From Clostridia bacterium (GTDB lineage: Bacteria > Bacillota > Clostridia > Oscillospirales > Acutalibacteraceae), in the NCBI GenBank assembly GCA_017439545.1, contig JAFSIW010000031.1, positions 80,748 to 144,747 on the forward strand: DNA of 64,000 bases. Direction: 5' to 3'. The translations under genes were made by a program, and so were the position numbers. Position 1 is the first letter of the stretch; every line of letters starts with the position of its first letter. The notes beneath the pieces were generated by a model. That model was not told the DNA's origin, made no database searches, and worked only from the letters and a program-made list of their open reading frames with translations. This document shows, in pieces, positions 1-9,432 of the stretch.

Positions 1-1
1 T

Positions 2-892
2 GCGCTGTCTCGCAATTATACCTGCCCGACCGTGTCTACCGACGGCAGGCTGATTATCAAAGACGGCCGTCACCCAGTAGTAGAAACGGTTTCCGATCTG
101 CCTTTTGTTCCCAATGATTGCAATTTGGACCTGCATGATAACCGTTGTGCGATTATTACAGGACCAAATATGGCAGGTAAATCGACGTATATGCGTCAAG
201 TAGCGTTGATTACCATCATGACACAAATCGGCTCTTTTGTGCCCGCAAGCACCGCTCACATCGGCGTTGTGGACGCGGTCTATACCCGTATTGGTGCGTC
301 GGATGATCTATTTATGGGGCAATCTACCTTTATGGTGGAAATGAGCGAAGTTGCGGAAATACTGAAGAATGCGACCAGAAACAGTTTGCTGATTTTAGAT
401 GAAATCGGGCGAGGAACATCAACCTATGACGGGATGGCTATAGCGCGCGCCGTACTTGAGTATATTGCTTCAGACAAACTGGGAGCAAAAGCAATGTTTG
501 CTACTCATTATCACGAGCTAACACAACTTGCGGATTGTATGAATGGTGTTAATAATTACAACATCGCCGTTAAAAAGCGTGGCGATCATATTACCTTCTT
601 ACGTCGCATTGTTCCCGGTGGCGCTGATCGCAGTTATGGGATCGAGGTTGCTGCCTTGGCAGGGGTTTCTAAAGATGTTGTAAATCGTGCCAAGGAAATT
701 CTGGCTGAGTTAGAAGCAGATATCCCGACAAAACCCACGGCAGTCTGCCATGAAAGTCAGCAATTAACTTTTGCCTCTACACCGGACAATCCTGTTGTCA
801 GAGCGCTGAAAGAGGTTGATGCTAACACCTTAACCCCCATCGAAGCGATGAATCTGTTACACGAATTATCCAATCAAGCAAAAATGATGTAA
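2..892 (+). CDS. mutS: DNA mismatch repair protein MutS, C-terminal part (5' end outside window)
   Basis: MutS recognises mismatches and signals to MutL through its ABC-type ATPase. The reading frame is open from the first base, so only about 296 C-terminal residues of a protein usually near 860 are present. Visible are the phrase DGRHPVVE that precedes the ATPase domain, the Walker A motif GPNMAGKST, the Walker B/D-loop region [12 protein letters not shown], and the [10 protein letters not shown] switch histidine. The C-terminal tail ([11 protein letters not shown]) is the usual end of bacterial MutS. mutL follows after 15 bases, the standard mutSL operon. Confidence 0.97.
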   Translation, partial: ALSRNYTCPTVSTDGRLIIKDGRHPVVETVSDLPFVPNDCNLDLHDNRCAIITGPNMAGKSTYMRQVALITIMTQIGSFVPASTAHIGVVDAVYTRIGASDDLFMGQSTFMVEMSEVAEILKNATRNSLLILDEIGRGTSTYDGMAIARAVLEYIASDKLGAKAMFATHYHELTQLADCMNGVNNYNIAVKKRGDHITFLRRIVPGGADRSYGIEVAALAGVSKDVVNRAKEILAELEADIPTKPTAVCHESQQLTFASTPDNPVVRALKEVDANTLTPIEAMNLLHELSNQAKMM

Positions 893-907
893 AGGTAGGT
901 GAGTTGC

Positions 908-2863
908 GTGAGCAAAATCCACGTTTTAGACAAACATACGGCTGAATTGATTGCTGCAGGTGAAGTGGTAGAAAGACCCTCCTCTGTTGTAAAAGAGATG
1001 ACCGAAAATGCGCTTGATGCAGGTGCTACGATCATTACCGTTGAAATTAAAGATGGCGGAACTACCTATATCCGTATTACCGACAACGGCTCAGGGATTG
1101 CCCGTGAAGACGTGCCGAAGGCATTTTTGCGTCACGCAACCAGTAAAATACAAAACCAATCCGATTTAGATGCCATTGCAACACTCGGGTTTCGTGGTGA
1201 AGCTCTGGCAAGCATTGCGGCGGTATCACGCCTTGAATTGTTAACCAAAACAAAGGAAGAAACCTTTGGAACACGCTATGTGATTGAGGGGGGGGAAGAG
1301 GTTGAATCAGATGACGTAGGATGCCCGGACGGTTCCACCTTTATCATTCGCGATTTGTTTTACAATACCCCTGCCCGTATGAAGTTTCTTAAGAAAAACG
1401 TATCCGAAGGCAACGCGATTGCCGACGTAATGGACCGATTGGCTTTATCGCATCCCGAGGTGTCGTTTAAGTTGATTCGTGACGGTAAACAAACCCTGTT
1501 AACACCCGGTGACGGCAACCTATTGTCTGCTGTTCACGCGGTCTACGGCAATGAGTTTGCCTCGTCTCTAATTCCTGTTTCATACGAATACAACGGCATA
1601 GTTCTGAGTGGCTACACATGCAAACCTATCTATGCCAGAAAAAACCGCACAATGCAGCTATTCTTTATTAATGGACGATTTGTTAAAACAGGAACCGGCT
1701 CAGCCGCATTACAAGAAGCCTATAAAAATGCCATTATGGTTGGTAAGTTCCCGGCGGGTGTATATCATCTGACCTTTCCGTATGATCAGATTGATGTTAA
1801 CGTTCACCCTGCAAAAATTGAAGTGCGTTTTTCCAACGAACGCATGATCTTTGATACGGTCTATTTTGGTGTAAAAACCGCCCTTGAACAAGGAGATACC
1901 CGACCGATTATGCAATTGGTAAGGGGAAGTGCCGAGGTTTCAACATCCATACCTGCAGAAAGTAGGCTGAAAAAAGCTTCCTCCGCGTTTGAAAAGCCCG
2001 TTGAACCAACGGCAAAAACCTCCCCGTCCGTTCGTGCGACTCAAACTAAATTTAATATGGTTGCACCATCGCAAAAACCGGTTACTAACCATCAAAAGCC
2101 GATCTTAAATGACTCAGTAACCGAGAAAACCAACCAAAATCAATTGTTTGCAAAGCCCTCTGCACCTACGTTTAAACCGTCGGTCAGCGGTAATGCCTTA
2201 GATATTCTACCATCTACCAAACCGAATTCTGCCAATCAGCCTGAGTCCCTGAATGAGCCTATCGTTGAAATTCAGGACTCGACTGATGAGTCGAATATCA
2301 GAATGATCGGTGAGGCTTTCAAAACCTACATTTTGGTGGAAGTAGACAACAAGATCCTCGTTATTGACAAGCATGCCGCACACGAGCGGATTTTGTTTGA
2401 TCAATTAAAAGCAACTGTAGCAACGGGGGATGCGCAAATGTTGCTTGCTCCCGTTACGTTAACATTACGCAAGCATGAATACTCGCTACTGATGGAAAAT
2501 CAGGAACTCTTGGAACAGGCGGGTATTCTTTTGGACTCTTTCGGTGATTCCTCAGTTCGCGTGGTCGGAATCCCTATGAATTTAGAATCGCAAGATGTGG
2601 TGTCCTTGTTAGATGAGATCGTGTCAAAGCTTGATAAGGGTAGCGCATCGGTAACAGCTGACCGATTGGATTGGCTGTATCATTCCATGGCCTGTAAGGC
2701 TGCTGTTAAGGGCGGAAAACGCACCACAGACGAAGAGTTGCTCTCATTAGCCAAACGCATTGTAACAGATGACTCTGTACGGTATTGCCCTCACGGGCGT
2801 CCCGTTGCCATGTGGTTAACGCAGTCGCAATTAGAAAAATTATTCGGACGGAGCGGTTCTTAA
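908..2863 (+). CDS. mutL: DNA mismatch repair protein MutL
   Basis: MutL couples mismatch recognition to strand incision. The N-terminal GHKL ATPase shows ENALDAGA, DNGSGI and GFRGEALASIA. A low-complexity linker (about residues 345-460) leads to the C-terminal dimerisation and nicking domain, which has DKHAAHERILFD near residue 486, an ACKAAVK motif and CPHGRP near residue 627. These metal-site motifs fit an endonuclease-type MutL, as expected where no MutH exists, although the classic DQHA-x2-E-x4-E reads DKHA-x2-E-x4-D. I chose GTG at 908 (product MSKIHVLD...) over GTG at 899 because GGTAGGTGAG lies at a good distance and family members start at this point. Confidence 0.96.
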   Translation: MSKIHVLDKHTAELIAAGEVVERPSSVVKEMTENALDAGATIITVEIKDGGTTYIRITDNGSGIAREDVPKAFLRHATSKIQNQSDLDAIATLGFRGEALASIAAVSRLELLTKTKEETFGTRYVIEGGEEVESDDVGCPDGSTFIIRDLFYNTPARMKFLKKNVSEGNAIADVMDRLALSHPEVSFKLIRDGKQTLLTPGDGNLLSAVHAVYGNEFASSLIPVSYEYNGIVLSGYTCKPIYARKNRTMQLFFINGRFVKTGTGSAALQEAYKNAIMVGKFPAGVYHLTFPYDQIDVNVHPAKIEVRFSNERMIFDTVYFGVKTALEQGDTRPIMQLVRGSAEVSTSIPAESRLKKASSAFEKPVEPTAKTSPSVRATQTKFNMVAPSQKPVTNHQKPILNDSVTEKTNQNQLFAKPSAPTFKPSVSGNALDILPSTKPNSANQPESLNEPIVEIQDSTDESNIRMIGEAFKTYILVEVDNKILVIDKHAAHERILFDQLKATVATGDAQMLLAPVTLTLRKHEYSLLMENQELLEQAGILLDSFGDSSVRVVGIPMNLESQDVVSLLDEIVSKLDKGSASVTADRLDWLYHSMACKAAVKGGKRTTDEELLSLAKRIVTDDSVRYCPHGRPVAMWLTQSQLEKLFGRSGS

Positions 2864-2864
2864 T

Positions 2865-3827
2865 ATGCCTCCAAAATTGATACCAATTTGCGCTGTGGTG
2901 GGTCCCACAGCATCCGGCAAAACCGATTTGGCTGTTGCTATTGCCCAAAAGTATAACGGAGAGGTCATTTCTTTCGATTCTATGCAGATTTATCGGGACG
3001 CTCCCATAGCAACGGCAATACCTACGTCGGAAGAACAGAAGGGGATTCCCCATCATTTGATGGGCTTTTTAGAAAGCCACGAGTTGTTTTCTGTCGCTCG
3101 CTATACAGAGCTTGCTCATCATGTGATTCGCGACGTGTATCATCGTGGTAAACTTCCCGTTTTGGTAGGAGGTACCGGTTTATATTATTCCGCTTTGCTG
3201 GATCATTTGCAGTTTTCCCGGGAAAATCAAAACACTCACAAAATCCGCGCACAATTAAACGAGCGCTGTGAGAAAGAGGGAATGGAAGCGCTTTATAATG
3301 AATTGCAAGCTATTGATCCTGATGCTGCGGCGGGAATCCATATTAATAATCGTGTGCGGGTTTTGCGTGCCCTTGAGATTTATTATGCAACAGGCAAAAC
3401 GATGACCGAACAGGTTGCACAATCACGAGTGAATCCTTCGCCGTATTCTCCTTGCGTAATCGGTCTGAACTACCGAGAACGACAACGGTTGTATGATCGT
3501 ATTGATCTGCGTGTTCACAAAATGCTGGAGCTGGGAATGGAGCAGGAAATTCGCAACGTTTATGAAAAAAATAGCAATGGAACGTTAATGCAAGCCATTG
3601 GTATCAAGGAATTTGTTCCCTATTTTCGCGGTGAATGCTCCTTAGAGGCCGCTGTGCAAACCATTCAAATCAATTCTCGTCATTATGCCAAACGTCAATT
3701 GACTTGGTTTCGACGGGATGAACGAGTACACTGGTTGTACCGTGACGATCCTGCCTGTGAAAGGGATCTGTTGGGAGAAGCAAGTAAAATTATTGATGAT
3801 TTTTTATTAAAATATAATGAAGGATGA
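2865..3827 (+). CDS. miaA: tRNA dimethylallyltransferase MiaA
   Basis: MiaA adds a dimethylallyl group to N6 of A37 in tRNAs reading UNN codons. The 320-residue product has the P-loop GPTASGKTD at residues 13-21, the substrate-binding stretch SFDSMQIY, GGTGLYY, and the C-terminal QAIGIKEF and RHYAKRQLTWFRRD motifs of the family. The length is normal. The start lies one base after the mutL stop, so it is very likely translated with mutL; mutS-mutL-miaA is a common order in Firmicutes. Confidence 0.97.
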   Translation: MPPKLIPICAVVGPTASGKTDLAVAIAQKYNGEVISFDSMQIYRDAPIATAIPTSEEQKGIPHHLMGFLESHELFSVARYTELAHHVIRDVYHRGKLPVLVGGTGLYYSALLDHLQFSRENQNTHKIRAQLNERCEKEGMEALYNELQAIDPDAAAGIHINNRVRVLRALEIYYATGKTMTEQVAQSRVNPSPYSPCVIGLNYRERQRLYDRIDLRVHKMLELGMEQEIRNVYEKNSNGTLMQAIGIKEFVPYFRGECSLEAAVQTIQINSRHYAKRQLTWFRRDERVHWLYRDDPACERDLLGEASKIIDDFLLKYNEG

Positions 3828-3836
3828 GGGATTACA

Positions 3837-5069
3837 ATGAAGAAAACAAGTAAAAAATCCGGCTCTTGGCGTCTTATTGTATCCATCGCCTTGTCGTTAG
3901 CACTGATTCTGTATTTGGGATATCAGATCTATTCCGTTAATCACGACGTTATTAAAACGGAATACGCACTGGATTATACCTATTATCAAACTATACCGCT
4001 GCAAGGTTTTATTGTACGAGATGAATCAGTATTAACCAATGATCAAAGCGGTGTATTGGGATATACACAAGCATCCGGTAGTAAGGTTTCGGCAGGGCAG
4101 ACCATTGCCCGTGTTTTTGACACCGCTCAACAAGCGGCAATTCAAACAGAAATTGATCAAATCGATAAAACGATTAAAAGTCTTGATGGGATTCAGGTGG
4201 AAGGAACGCAACTGGCGGCCAGCGCGGAGATTTTAGACAGCCGTATCAATACTGCCATTAACCAATTGCTGGAAATTACCGACCGAGGGCATACACAGGG
4301 TCTCAACTCTGTGAGTGATGATTTGCTGCAATTGCTCAACAAAAAACAGGTTGCACTCGGTACTGCCGGGAGTTTTAATACTTATATTGAGGCCTTAAAT
4401 GCTCAAAAGGCGGCATTGGTTTCACAACTTGGTAATTCCGGTGCCCCTGTCACCGTCGATCAAGGCGGATATTTTGTCAACAGTGCCGACGGTTGTGAGG
4501 ATATTATTGAATATGATTCCATTGAACAATTATCCGTTGCTGACGTTGAGAACGCATTGAATGCAAAAACAAAAGACGTTGCTTGTGTTGGTAAACTGGT
4601 TGCATCCAGCGAGTGGTATATCGCTTCTGTTGTTGAGCAATCAATTTCACAGCATATTTCAAAAGATGATTGGGTTGAAATCACGATTCCGTTGCTTTCC
4701 GATCAGGTGTATCGCTGTCAAGTGGCTTCCTTAACGATGGACTATGCCGCAAGTAAGGCTGTGCTTGTGCTTCGCTGTTCACAAATGGATGGCGAGGTTG
4801 CCAAAGCAAGAGTTGAGAAGATTCAACTACGAATGAACACCTACCACGGGATGCGCATCAATCAATCTGCCATGCGGGTTGTTGACGGAATTACCGGCGT
4901 GTATGTTGTTGATGGGATTTCTGCTGTTTTTAAACCGGTCGAGATTATTTATTCCGACACGGGATTTGCCATCTGTGCCTACGACACATCAAATACCGAC
5001 GCTTTAAAACAATATGACGAAGTAATCATCAGGGGAGGGGATTTGTATGATGGAAAGATCATACGATGA
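3837..5069 (+). CDS. HlyD-like membrane-anchored protein of unknown role
   Basis: This 410-residue protein has a basic N-terminus, one membrane segment (about residues 12-30, WRLIVSIALSLALILYLGY) and a large extracytoplasmic part. The region GFIVRDESVL followed by GVLGYTQASGSKVSAGQTIARVF resembles the barrel/lipoyl-like part of HlyD/membrane-fusion proteins, followed by a helical, Gln/Ala-rich stretch (about 95-180). Such HlyD-like genes often precede yggS-sepF in Clostridia. No transporter partner is adjacent, so export is not implied; a role at the cell envelope or division site is inferred from context only. The end overlaps the next gene by 23 bases. Confidence 0.7.
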   Translation: MKKTSKKSGSWRLIVSIALSLALILYLGYQIYSVNHDVIKTEYALDYTYYQTIPLQGFIVRDESVLTNDQSGVLGYTQASGSKVSAGQTIARVFDTAQQAAIQTEIDQIDKTIKSLDGIQVEGTQLAASAEILDSRINTAINQLLEITDRGHTQGLNSVSDDLLQLLNKKQVALGTAGSFNTYIEALNAQKAALVSQLGNSGAPVTVDQGGYFVNSADGCEDIIEYDSIEQLSVADVENALNAKTKDVACVGKLVASSEWYIASVVEQSISQHISKDDWVEITIPLLSDQVYRCQVASLTMDYAASKAVLVLRCSQMDGEVAKARVEKIQLRMNTYHGMRINQSAMRVVDGITGVYVVDGISAVFKPVEIIYSDTGFAICAYDTSNTDALKQYDEVIIRGGDLYDGKIIR

Positions 5070-5790
5070 GGCTGAATTATTAGAAAAATTCAAAGACTTT
5101 GATGAGAATTATAAAGTGATTCAGAACAATATTGCCGAAGCCGCGATCAAAAGCGGTCGCTCTCCCGATGATGTTCATCTGCTGGCCGCTACCAAAACGG
5201 TTCCTTGTGAGCTGATCAATTATGCTACCGCTCACGGTGTTCAATTCATTGGCGAGAACAAGGCACAAGAACTGCTATCTAAATACGATCAGTATCAACT
5301 GCCAAAAGAGAATATTCACTTTATCGGGCATTTACAAACCAATAAGGTGGCATCTATTGTGGGCAAGGTTGGTATGATTCAGTCAGTTGATTCGTTAAAG
5401 CTTGCCAAAGAGATCAACAAGCGCAGTCAAGCTCTCGATTTAACCACAAATATTTTGATTGAGGTCAACATTGGTGAGGAGGCATCCAAGTCCGGTACTA
5501 TGGCCAACCAATTAGAAGAGTTGATTGGTGAGATTTCACAGTTACCCTGTGTGAAAATACAAGGGTTGATGACGATTCCGCCCATTACCGACACGCCCAA
5601 TGAGGCTCGTAAATTTTTTTCAAATATTTGCAATCTGTCTGTTGACATTCGGAGTAAAAACATAGATAATGTAAATATGGATATTTTGTCGATGGGAATG
5701 TCTGCCGACTATGTTGAGGCTATTTTAGAAGGCGCCAATATGGTTCGAATCGGTTCATTGCTTTTTGGTAAAAGAATCTATGTAAATTAA
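5047..5790 (+). CDS. ylmE: PLP homeostasis protein, YggS/YlmE family
   Basis: PLP-binding proteins of the YggS family keep pyridoxal phosphate and amino acid pools balanced; catalysis has not been shown for the family. The 247-residue product has the PLP lysine in LLAATKTVP, then FIGENKAQELLSKY, HFIGHLQTNKV, GLMTIPP and the phosphate-binding end LSMGMSADY and VRIGSLLFG. AGGGGAGGGG before ATG 5047 supports this start inside the end of the preceding gene. ylmE directly before sepF and divIVA is the classic Gram-positive division cluster. Confidence 0.94.
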   Translation: MMERSYDEAELLEKFKDFDENYKVIQNNIAEAAIKSGRSPDDVHLLAATKTVPCELINYATAHGVQFIGENKAQELLSKYDQYQLPKENIHFIGHLQTNKVASIVGKVGMIQSVDSLKLAKEINKRSQALDLTTNILIEVNIGEEASKSGTMANQLEELIGEISQLPCVKIQGLMTIPPITDTPNEARKFFSNICNLSVDIRSKNIDNVNMDILSMGMSADYVEAILEGANMVRIGSLLFGKRIYVN

Positions 5791-5819
5791 ATGTACTAAA
5801 TATTCTGGAGGTTATTGCT

Positions 5820-6275
5820 ATGGGATTTATGGATAAAATCAAGAACATTATGAATGCGCCGGAGGATGATTCTTACGAAGAAACCGAAGAAATCACAGCT
5901 AAGGAATCCACCGGCTATAGTTATTTGGATGAATTCACCCCCCTTTCTACTCCTGCTCCCGACAAGAAAAACAAAGTTGTCAACATTCATGCTACGACTC
6001 AACTGCAGGTGGTATTGGTAAAACCGGAACGATTTGCCGATGCACCATCGATTGGCGATCATTTAAACAATAAACGTACCGTGGTTTTGAACCTTGAATC
6101 TACCCCCAAAGACGTTTCACGTCGGTTGATTGACTTTTTGAGTGGCGTTGCCTATGCAAACAACGGCACCTTAAAACGGGTTGCCAACAGCACCTTTATC
6201 ATCACTCCTTATAATGTGGATATTATGGGTGATATGTTGATTGACGAACTGGAAAACAGCGGGTTATATATTTAG
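5820..6275 (+). CDS. sepF: cell division protein SepF
   Basis: SepF is a membrane anchor and bundler of FtsZ filaments in Gram-positive bacteria. The 151-residue product starts with an amphipathic membrane-targeting helix (MGFMDKIKNIM), then an acidic linker, then the SepF core (former DUF552): GDHLNNKRTVVLNLE, DVSRRLIDFLSGVAYA, and FIITPYNVDI. A clear site (TGGAGG) precedes ATG 5820. It sits between ylmE and divIVA as in other Firmicutes, and is inferred to act at mid-cell. Confidence 0.95.
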   Translation: MGFMDKIKNIMNAPEDDSYEETEEITAKESTGYSYLDEFTPLSTPAPDKKNKVVNIHATTQLQVVLVKPERFADAPSIGDHLNNKRTVVLNLESTPKDVSRRLIDFLSGVAYANNGTLKRVANSTFIITPYNVDIMGDMLIDELENSGLYI

Positions 6276-6299
6276 TACATATAAGGGGGTAACAGAATT

Positions 6300-7184
6300 A
6301 TGTTAACTGCTAATGACGTGAGAAACGTAACATTTGCTCGCGCCGCAAGAGGCTATAAAATTAATGAAGTAGACGATTTTTTAGAACAAGTTGTGGAAAC
6401 GGTTGACCAATTACACTCCGAAAACGCCGAATTAATCCGTAAATTGGAGGTGTTGGCTGATCGTATTCAGGAATATCGAAATGAAGAAGACAGCATTCGT
6501 TCCGCTTTGCTGACTGCACAAAAATCTGCCGATAAAATTCTTAAAGAAGCAACGGAAGAAAAGGAACGGATTCTTGCCGATGCTCGCCAGCAAGCAGATG
6601 ATGCCGTGCGTCTTTCTCAGGAGAAATCAGTGACCATTGCCAACGAGACCCGCGAAAAGGTCTCACATGTTCTGACTGAAGCGAAGGAAAAAGCCGCTCG
6701 TATTATGTCGGAAGCAAAAAGCCAATCGGAACAGATGCTTGCTGAGTCTATTGAAGGTTGCAAACTCGAAAAACAATATTTAGAGTTTTTGAAAGAGCAA
6801 GAAGCCACATTCCGTCAACAATTGGTTGAGATGTATAAAAAGCAATTTGAGATGATGAAAAAAGGTCCTGAATTGTTGAAGGAACTGGATAAAAAGATTG
6901 CTGAACGCGAAGAACCTATTAGTCTGAAGCAATCCTTTGCCGAAGATGCGGCGCCGAAAACACCCACTGTAACAGAAGAACAACAGTCGGCTACCGAAGA
7001 AATTAATACACCTGAGTATTCGGAACCGGAAGATGTTCCTCTGCCCGTGGCTAAGGTTCCTGTTGAAGCCGAAACTTCAACTATTGATAACGGTTTTGAA
7101 ATCAAACGCAAATTTTCCGATATCAAATTCGGCGACGATTACGACATTTCTGCCGATGATGATTATGATGATTACGGGGTGTAA
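6300..7184 (+). CDS. divIVA: DivIVA domain cell division/polarity protein
   Basis: DivIVA binds curved membrane at poles and septa and recruits partner proteins. The N-terminus MLTANDVRNVTFARAARGY followed by NEVDDFLEQV is the DivIVA lipid-binding domain; a long heptad-rich coiled coil runs from about residue 35 to 205. The tail (about 210-294) is acidic and low in complexity, ending in a run of Asp and Tyr residues, and is longer than in Bacillus. GGGGG precedes ATG 6300. It lies 24 bases after sepF. Confidence 0.94.
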   Translation: MLTANDVRNVTFARAARGYKINEVDDFLEQVVETVDQLHSENAELIRKLEVLADRIQEYRNEEDSIRSALLTAQKSADKILKEATEEKERILADARQQADDAVRLSQEKSVTIANETREKVSHVLTEAKEKAARIMSEAKSQSEQMLAESIEGCKLEKQYLEFLKEQEATFRQQLVEMYKKQFEMMKKGPELLKELDKKIAEREEPISLKQSFAEDAAPKTPTVTEEQQSATEEINTPEYSEPEDVPLPVAKVPVEAETSTIDNGFEIKRKFSDIKFGDDYDISADDDYDDYGV

Positions 7185-7187
7185 CGG

Positions 7188-7667
7188 TTGAAGAAAGTAG
7201 CGTTACCCCTAGGCCTTGCTTCTCTGATTCTGATCATCGATCAAGTATTAAAACAACTGGTTTTTCAACGTTTTACGTTGGGTGATACCTTTGTATTGAT
7301 TCCTCATTGTCTTGAGTTCTGTTACGTTCATAATTTCGGCTCGGTGATGGGAATCGTCGATCAGGCTCGTTGGCCCTTGGTATTTGGAACAGCTCTTGCT
7401 ATTGTTGCATGCTTTTTCGTTCTATTTTCTAAAAAGTGTAAATCCGGCATATTACGACTCGCATTTGGCTTGATCATCGGCGGTGGAATTGGTAATTTGA
7501 TTGATCGGTTATTCCTTGGATTTGTGATTGATTTTATACGGTTTCCCATCTCTTGGTTTAATTATTCATTCAATATTGCCGACTGTGCGGTATGTATTGG
7601 TTGCGGTCTTATGGTTTTAGACTTGTTGCTTGATACATTTGGCAAACGTAGCCGAAAGGTGTCTTAA
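7188..7667 (+). CDS. lspA: lipoprotein signal peptidase (signal peptidase II)
   Basis: LspA is a membrane aspartyl protease that removes signal peptides from prolipoproteins. Four membrane segments are visible in 159 residues. The two catalytic aspartates lie in GNLIDRLFLGFVIDFI and FNIADCAV. The usual NxGAAFS motif is changed to NFGSVMG near residue 50, an uncommon variant. The start is TTG 7188, three bases after the divIVA stop; no ATG is better placed. The window has at least one candidate lipoprotein substrate (38844-40088). Confidence 0.93.
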   Translation: MKKVALPLGLASLILIIDQVLKQLVFQRFTLGDTFVLIPHCLEFCYVHNFGSVMGIVDQARWPLVFGTALAIVACFFVLFSKKCKSGILRLAFGLIIGGGIGNLIDRLFLGFVIDFIRFPISWFNYSFNIADCAVCIGCGLMVLDLLLDTFGKRSRKVS

Positions 7668-7669
7668 CT

Positions 7670-8587
7670 ATGGAACATCATATTTTTTCTGCTGACAATG
7701 CCACGCCCCTTCGATTGGACGTGGCAATCGGACTGTTTATTCCTCATATGACACGCTCAGCTATTGCACGACTGATTGAGGATCAGCACGTAAAAGTAAA
7801 CGGAAAAGTTGTATCAAAAAGTTATAAAGTTCAATTCAATGATTCGCTTGAGGTTTGTTTACCCGATCCCAAGCCTGCCGAAGCCATCCCTCAACGTATT
7901 CCTTTAGATATTGTATATGAAGACGAACATCTGTTGGTTGTCAACAAGCCAAAAGGGATGGTGGTACATCCTGCGGCAGGCAACCCTGATGGCACGCTGG
8001 TTAACGGACTTTTGTACCATTGCGGCGATTCCCTGTCAGGAATTGGCGGCGTGATTCGCCCGGGAATTGTTCACCGCATCGATAAAGATACCAGTGGCTT
8101 GTTGGTTGTGGCCAAAAATGATGCCGCACACGTTTATTTAGCCGAACAAATCAAGGAACATAGTTTTACCCGGGAATATCAAGCGGTTGTTTATGGACGT
8201 GTAAAGCAAGAGCAGGGAACGGTATCCGCTCCCATCGGTCGTCATCCCGTTGACCGCAAAAAGCAAGCGGTTACCAACAAAAACAGCAAGCCTGCTACTA
8301 CCCATTACAAGGTGGAACAGTATTATCGCGGTTATACCCACTTGCGATTGCGATTAGAAACCGGTCGCACCCACCAAATTCGGGTTCATATGGCATATAT
8401 TGGTCACCCTGTTTGCGGTGATTCGGTATATGCGGGACGATTGGCTGATAAATCCGATTTGCAAGGACAATGCCTGCATGCCGCCAAGTTGGGGTTTGTT
8501 CATCCACACACGAATCAATACATGGAGTTTGAGGCACCATTGCCCGAATATTTCACCAATTTCTTATCCCGTTTACCAAAGGATTGA
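7670..8587 (+). CDS. rluD: 23S rRNA pseudouridine synthase, RluA/RluD family
   Basis: Enzymes of this family isomerise uridines to pseudouridine in 23S rRNA. The product (305 residues) has an N-terminal S4 RNA-binding domain (about 15-75, including RSAIARLIEDQHVKVNG) and the catalytic domain with HRIDKDTSG holding the catalytic Asp, followed by LETGRTHQIRVHM. It follows lspA by two bases, the standard lspA-rluD pair of Firmicutes. Which uridines are modified cannot be told from sequence alone. Confidence 0.94.
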   Translation: MEHHIFSADNATPLRLDVAIGLFIPHMTRSAIARLIEDQHVKVNGKVVSKSYKVQFNDSLEVCLPDPKPAEAIPQRIPLDIVYEDEHLLVVNKPKGMVVHPAAGNPDGTLVNGLLYHCGDSLSGIGGVIRPGIVHRIDKDTSGLLVVAKNDAAHVYLAEQIKEHSFTREYQAVVYGRVKQEQGTVSAPIGRHPVDRKKQAVTNKNSKPATTHYKVEQYYRGYTHLRLRLETGRTHQIRVHMAYIGHPVCGDSVYAGRLADKSDLQGQCLHAAKLGFVHPHTNQYMEFEAPLPEYFTNFLSRLPKD

Positions 8588-8592
8588 TACCT

Positions 8593-9420
8593 ATGATTTT
8601 TGACGGTATTGTCTTGCTTTCAGATATCGACGGCACGCTTTCCACCTATGAGCGAAAAATCCCACAAAAAAATATCGATGCCATTGAATATTTCACAAAA
8701 AATGGCGGTCGTTTTGGTGTTGCAACCGGTCGGACCGCTTTTTCGGACGGCAAAATGATTCGTAATTTAGCGGTCAACTGCCCTTGTATTGCAGTGAATG
8801 GCGGTGCTATTTACGATTATCAAAAAGAACAACTCTTGTTTGCCGCTTACCTGGACCATAGTGCTACCAACTTGTTTGCGCCCATAATCGATGCTGTACC
8901 CGGCGTTGGCATTGAAATTAACGTAGACGGTGTTTTGCATTGTATCAAATACTCCGACCGCTCACGAGATCATATCATGTATGAGCGTAGCGAATTTACA
9001 CAGTACACCTTGCAGGATATTCCCGCTGATGCCAATTGGTTTAAAGCACTGTTTGCCGCCACTCCTGAAGAAATTGACAAAGTAGAGCAACTTTGCAACC
9101 AATTGATTGGGAAGGATAACCCCTTTTACGTGATTCGCTCCGAACCTACGCTATTCGAAATCCTGCCCAAGGACGCAACAAAAGGGGAAGGGGTTCGGCG
9201 ATTGTCCAAGCTTTTGTCGATTCCCATTGAAAACATATACGCCATTGGTGATTATTATAATGATATCGACTTTCTGCAAGCGGCAGGCTTTTCCGCTACG
9301 GTAGAAGGTGCACCCAAAGAGGTATTAGCGGTAACCGATTACGTTGCCTGTTCTTGTGAGCAAGGCGCGGTTGCTGATTTTATAATGTTTATTGAACAAA
9401 AAATTAAATCATCCAAATAG
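8593..9420 (+). CDS. Cof-type HAD phosphatase
   Basis: The product belongs to the haloacid dehalogenase superfamily, Cof subfamily: small cytoplasmic phosphatases acting on sugar phosphates or nucleotides. Motif I is LLSDIDGTLS with the nucleophile Asp, motif II is GVATGRT, a C2 cap lies in the middle, and motifs III/IV are ATKGEGVRRL and AIGDYYNDIDFL. I chose ATG 8593 (MIFDGIVLL) because a TTG at 8584 overlaps the rluD stop and leaves no room for a ribosome site. The substrate is unknown. Confidence 0.85.
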   Translation: MIFDGIVLLSDIDGTLSTYERKIPQKNIDAIEYFTKNGGRFGVATGRTAFSDGKMIRNLAVNCPCIAVNGGAIYDYQKEQLLFAAYLDHSATNLFAPIIDAVPGVGIEINVDGVLHCIKYSDRSRDHIMYERSEFTQYTLQDIPADANWFKALFAATPEEIDKVEQLCNQLIGKDNPFYVIRSEPTLFEILPKDATKGEGVRRLSKLLSIPIENIYAIGDYYNDIDFLQAAGFSATVEGAPKEVLAVTDYVACSCEQGAVADFIMFIEQKIKSSK

Positions 9421-9432
9421 GAGGTAACTACT

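Noticed and set aside
899-907. GTG at 899 as the mutL start
   Set aside because: It would place the good ribosome site GGTAGGTGAG inside the gene and add three residues not seen in the family.
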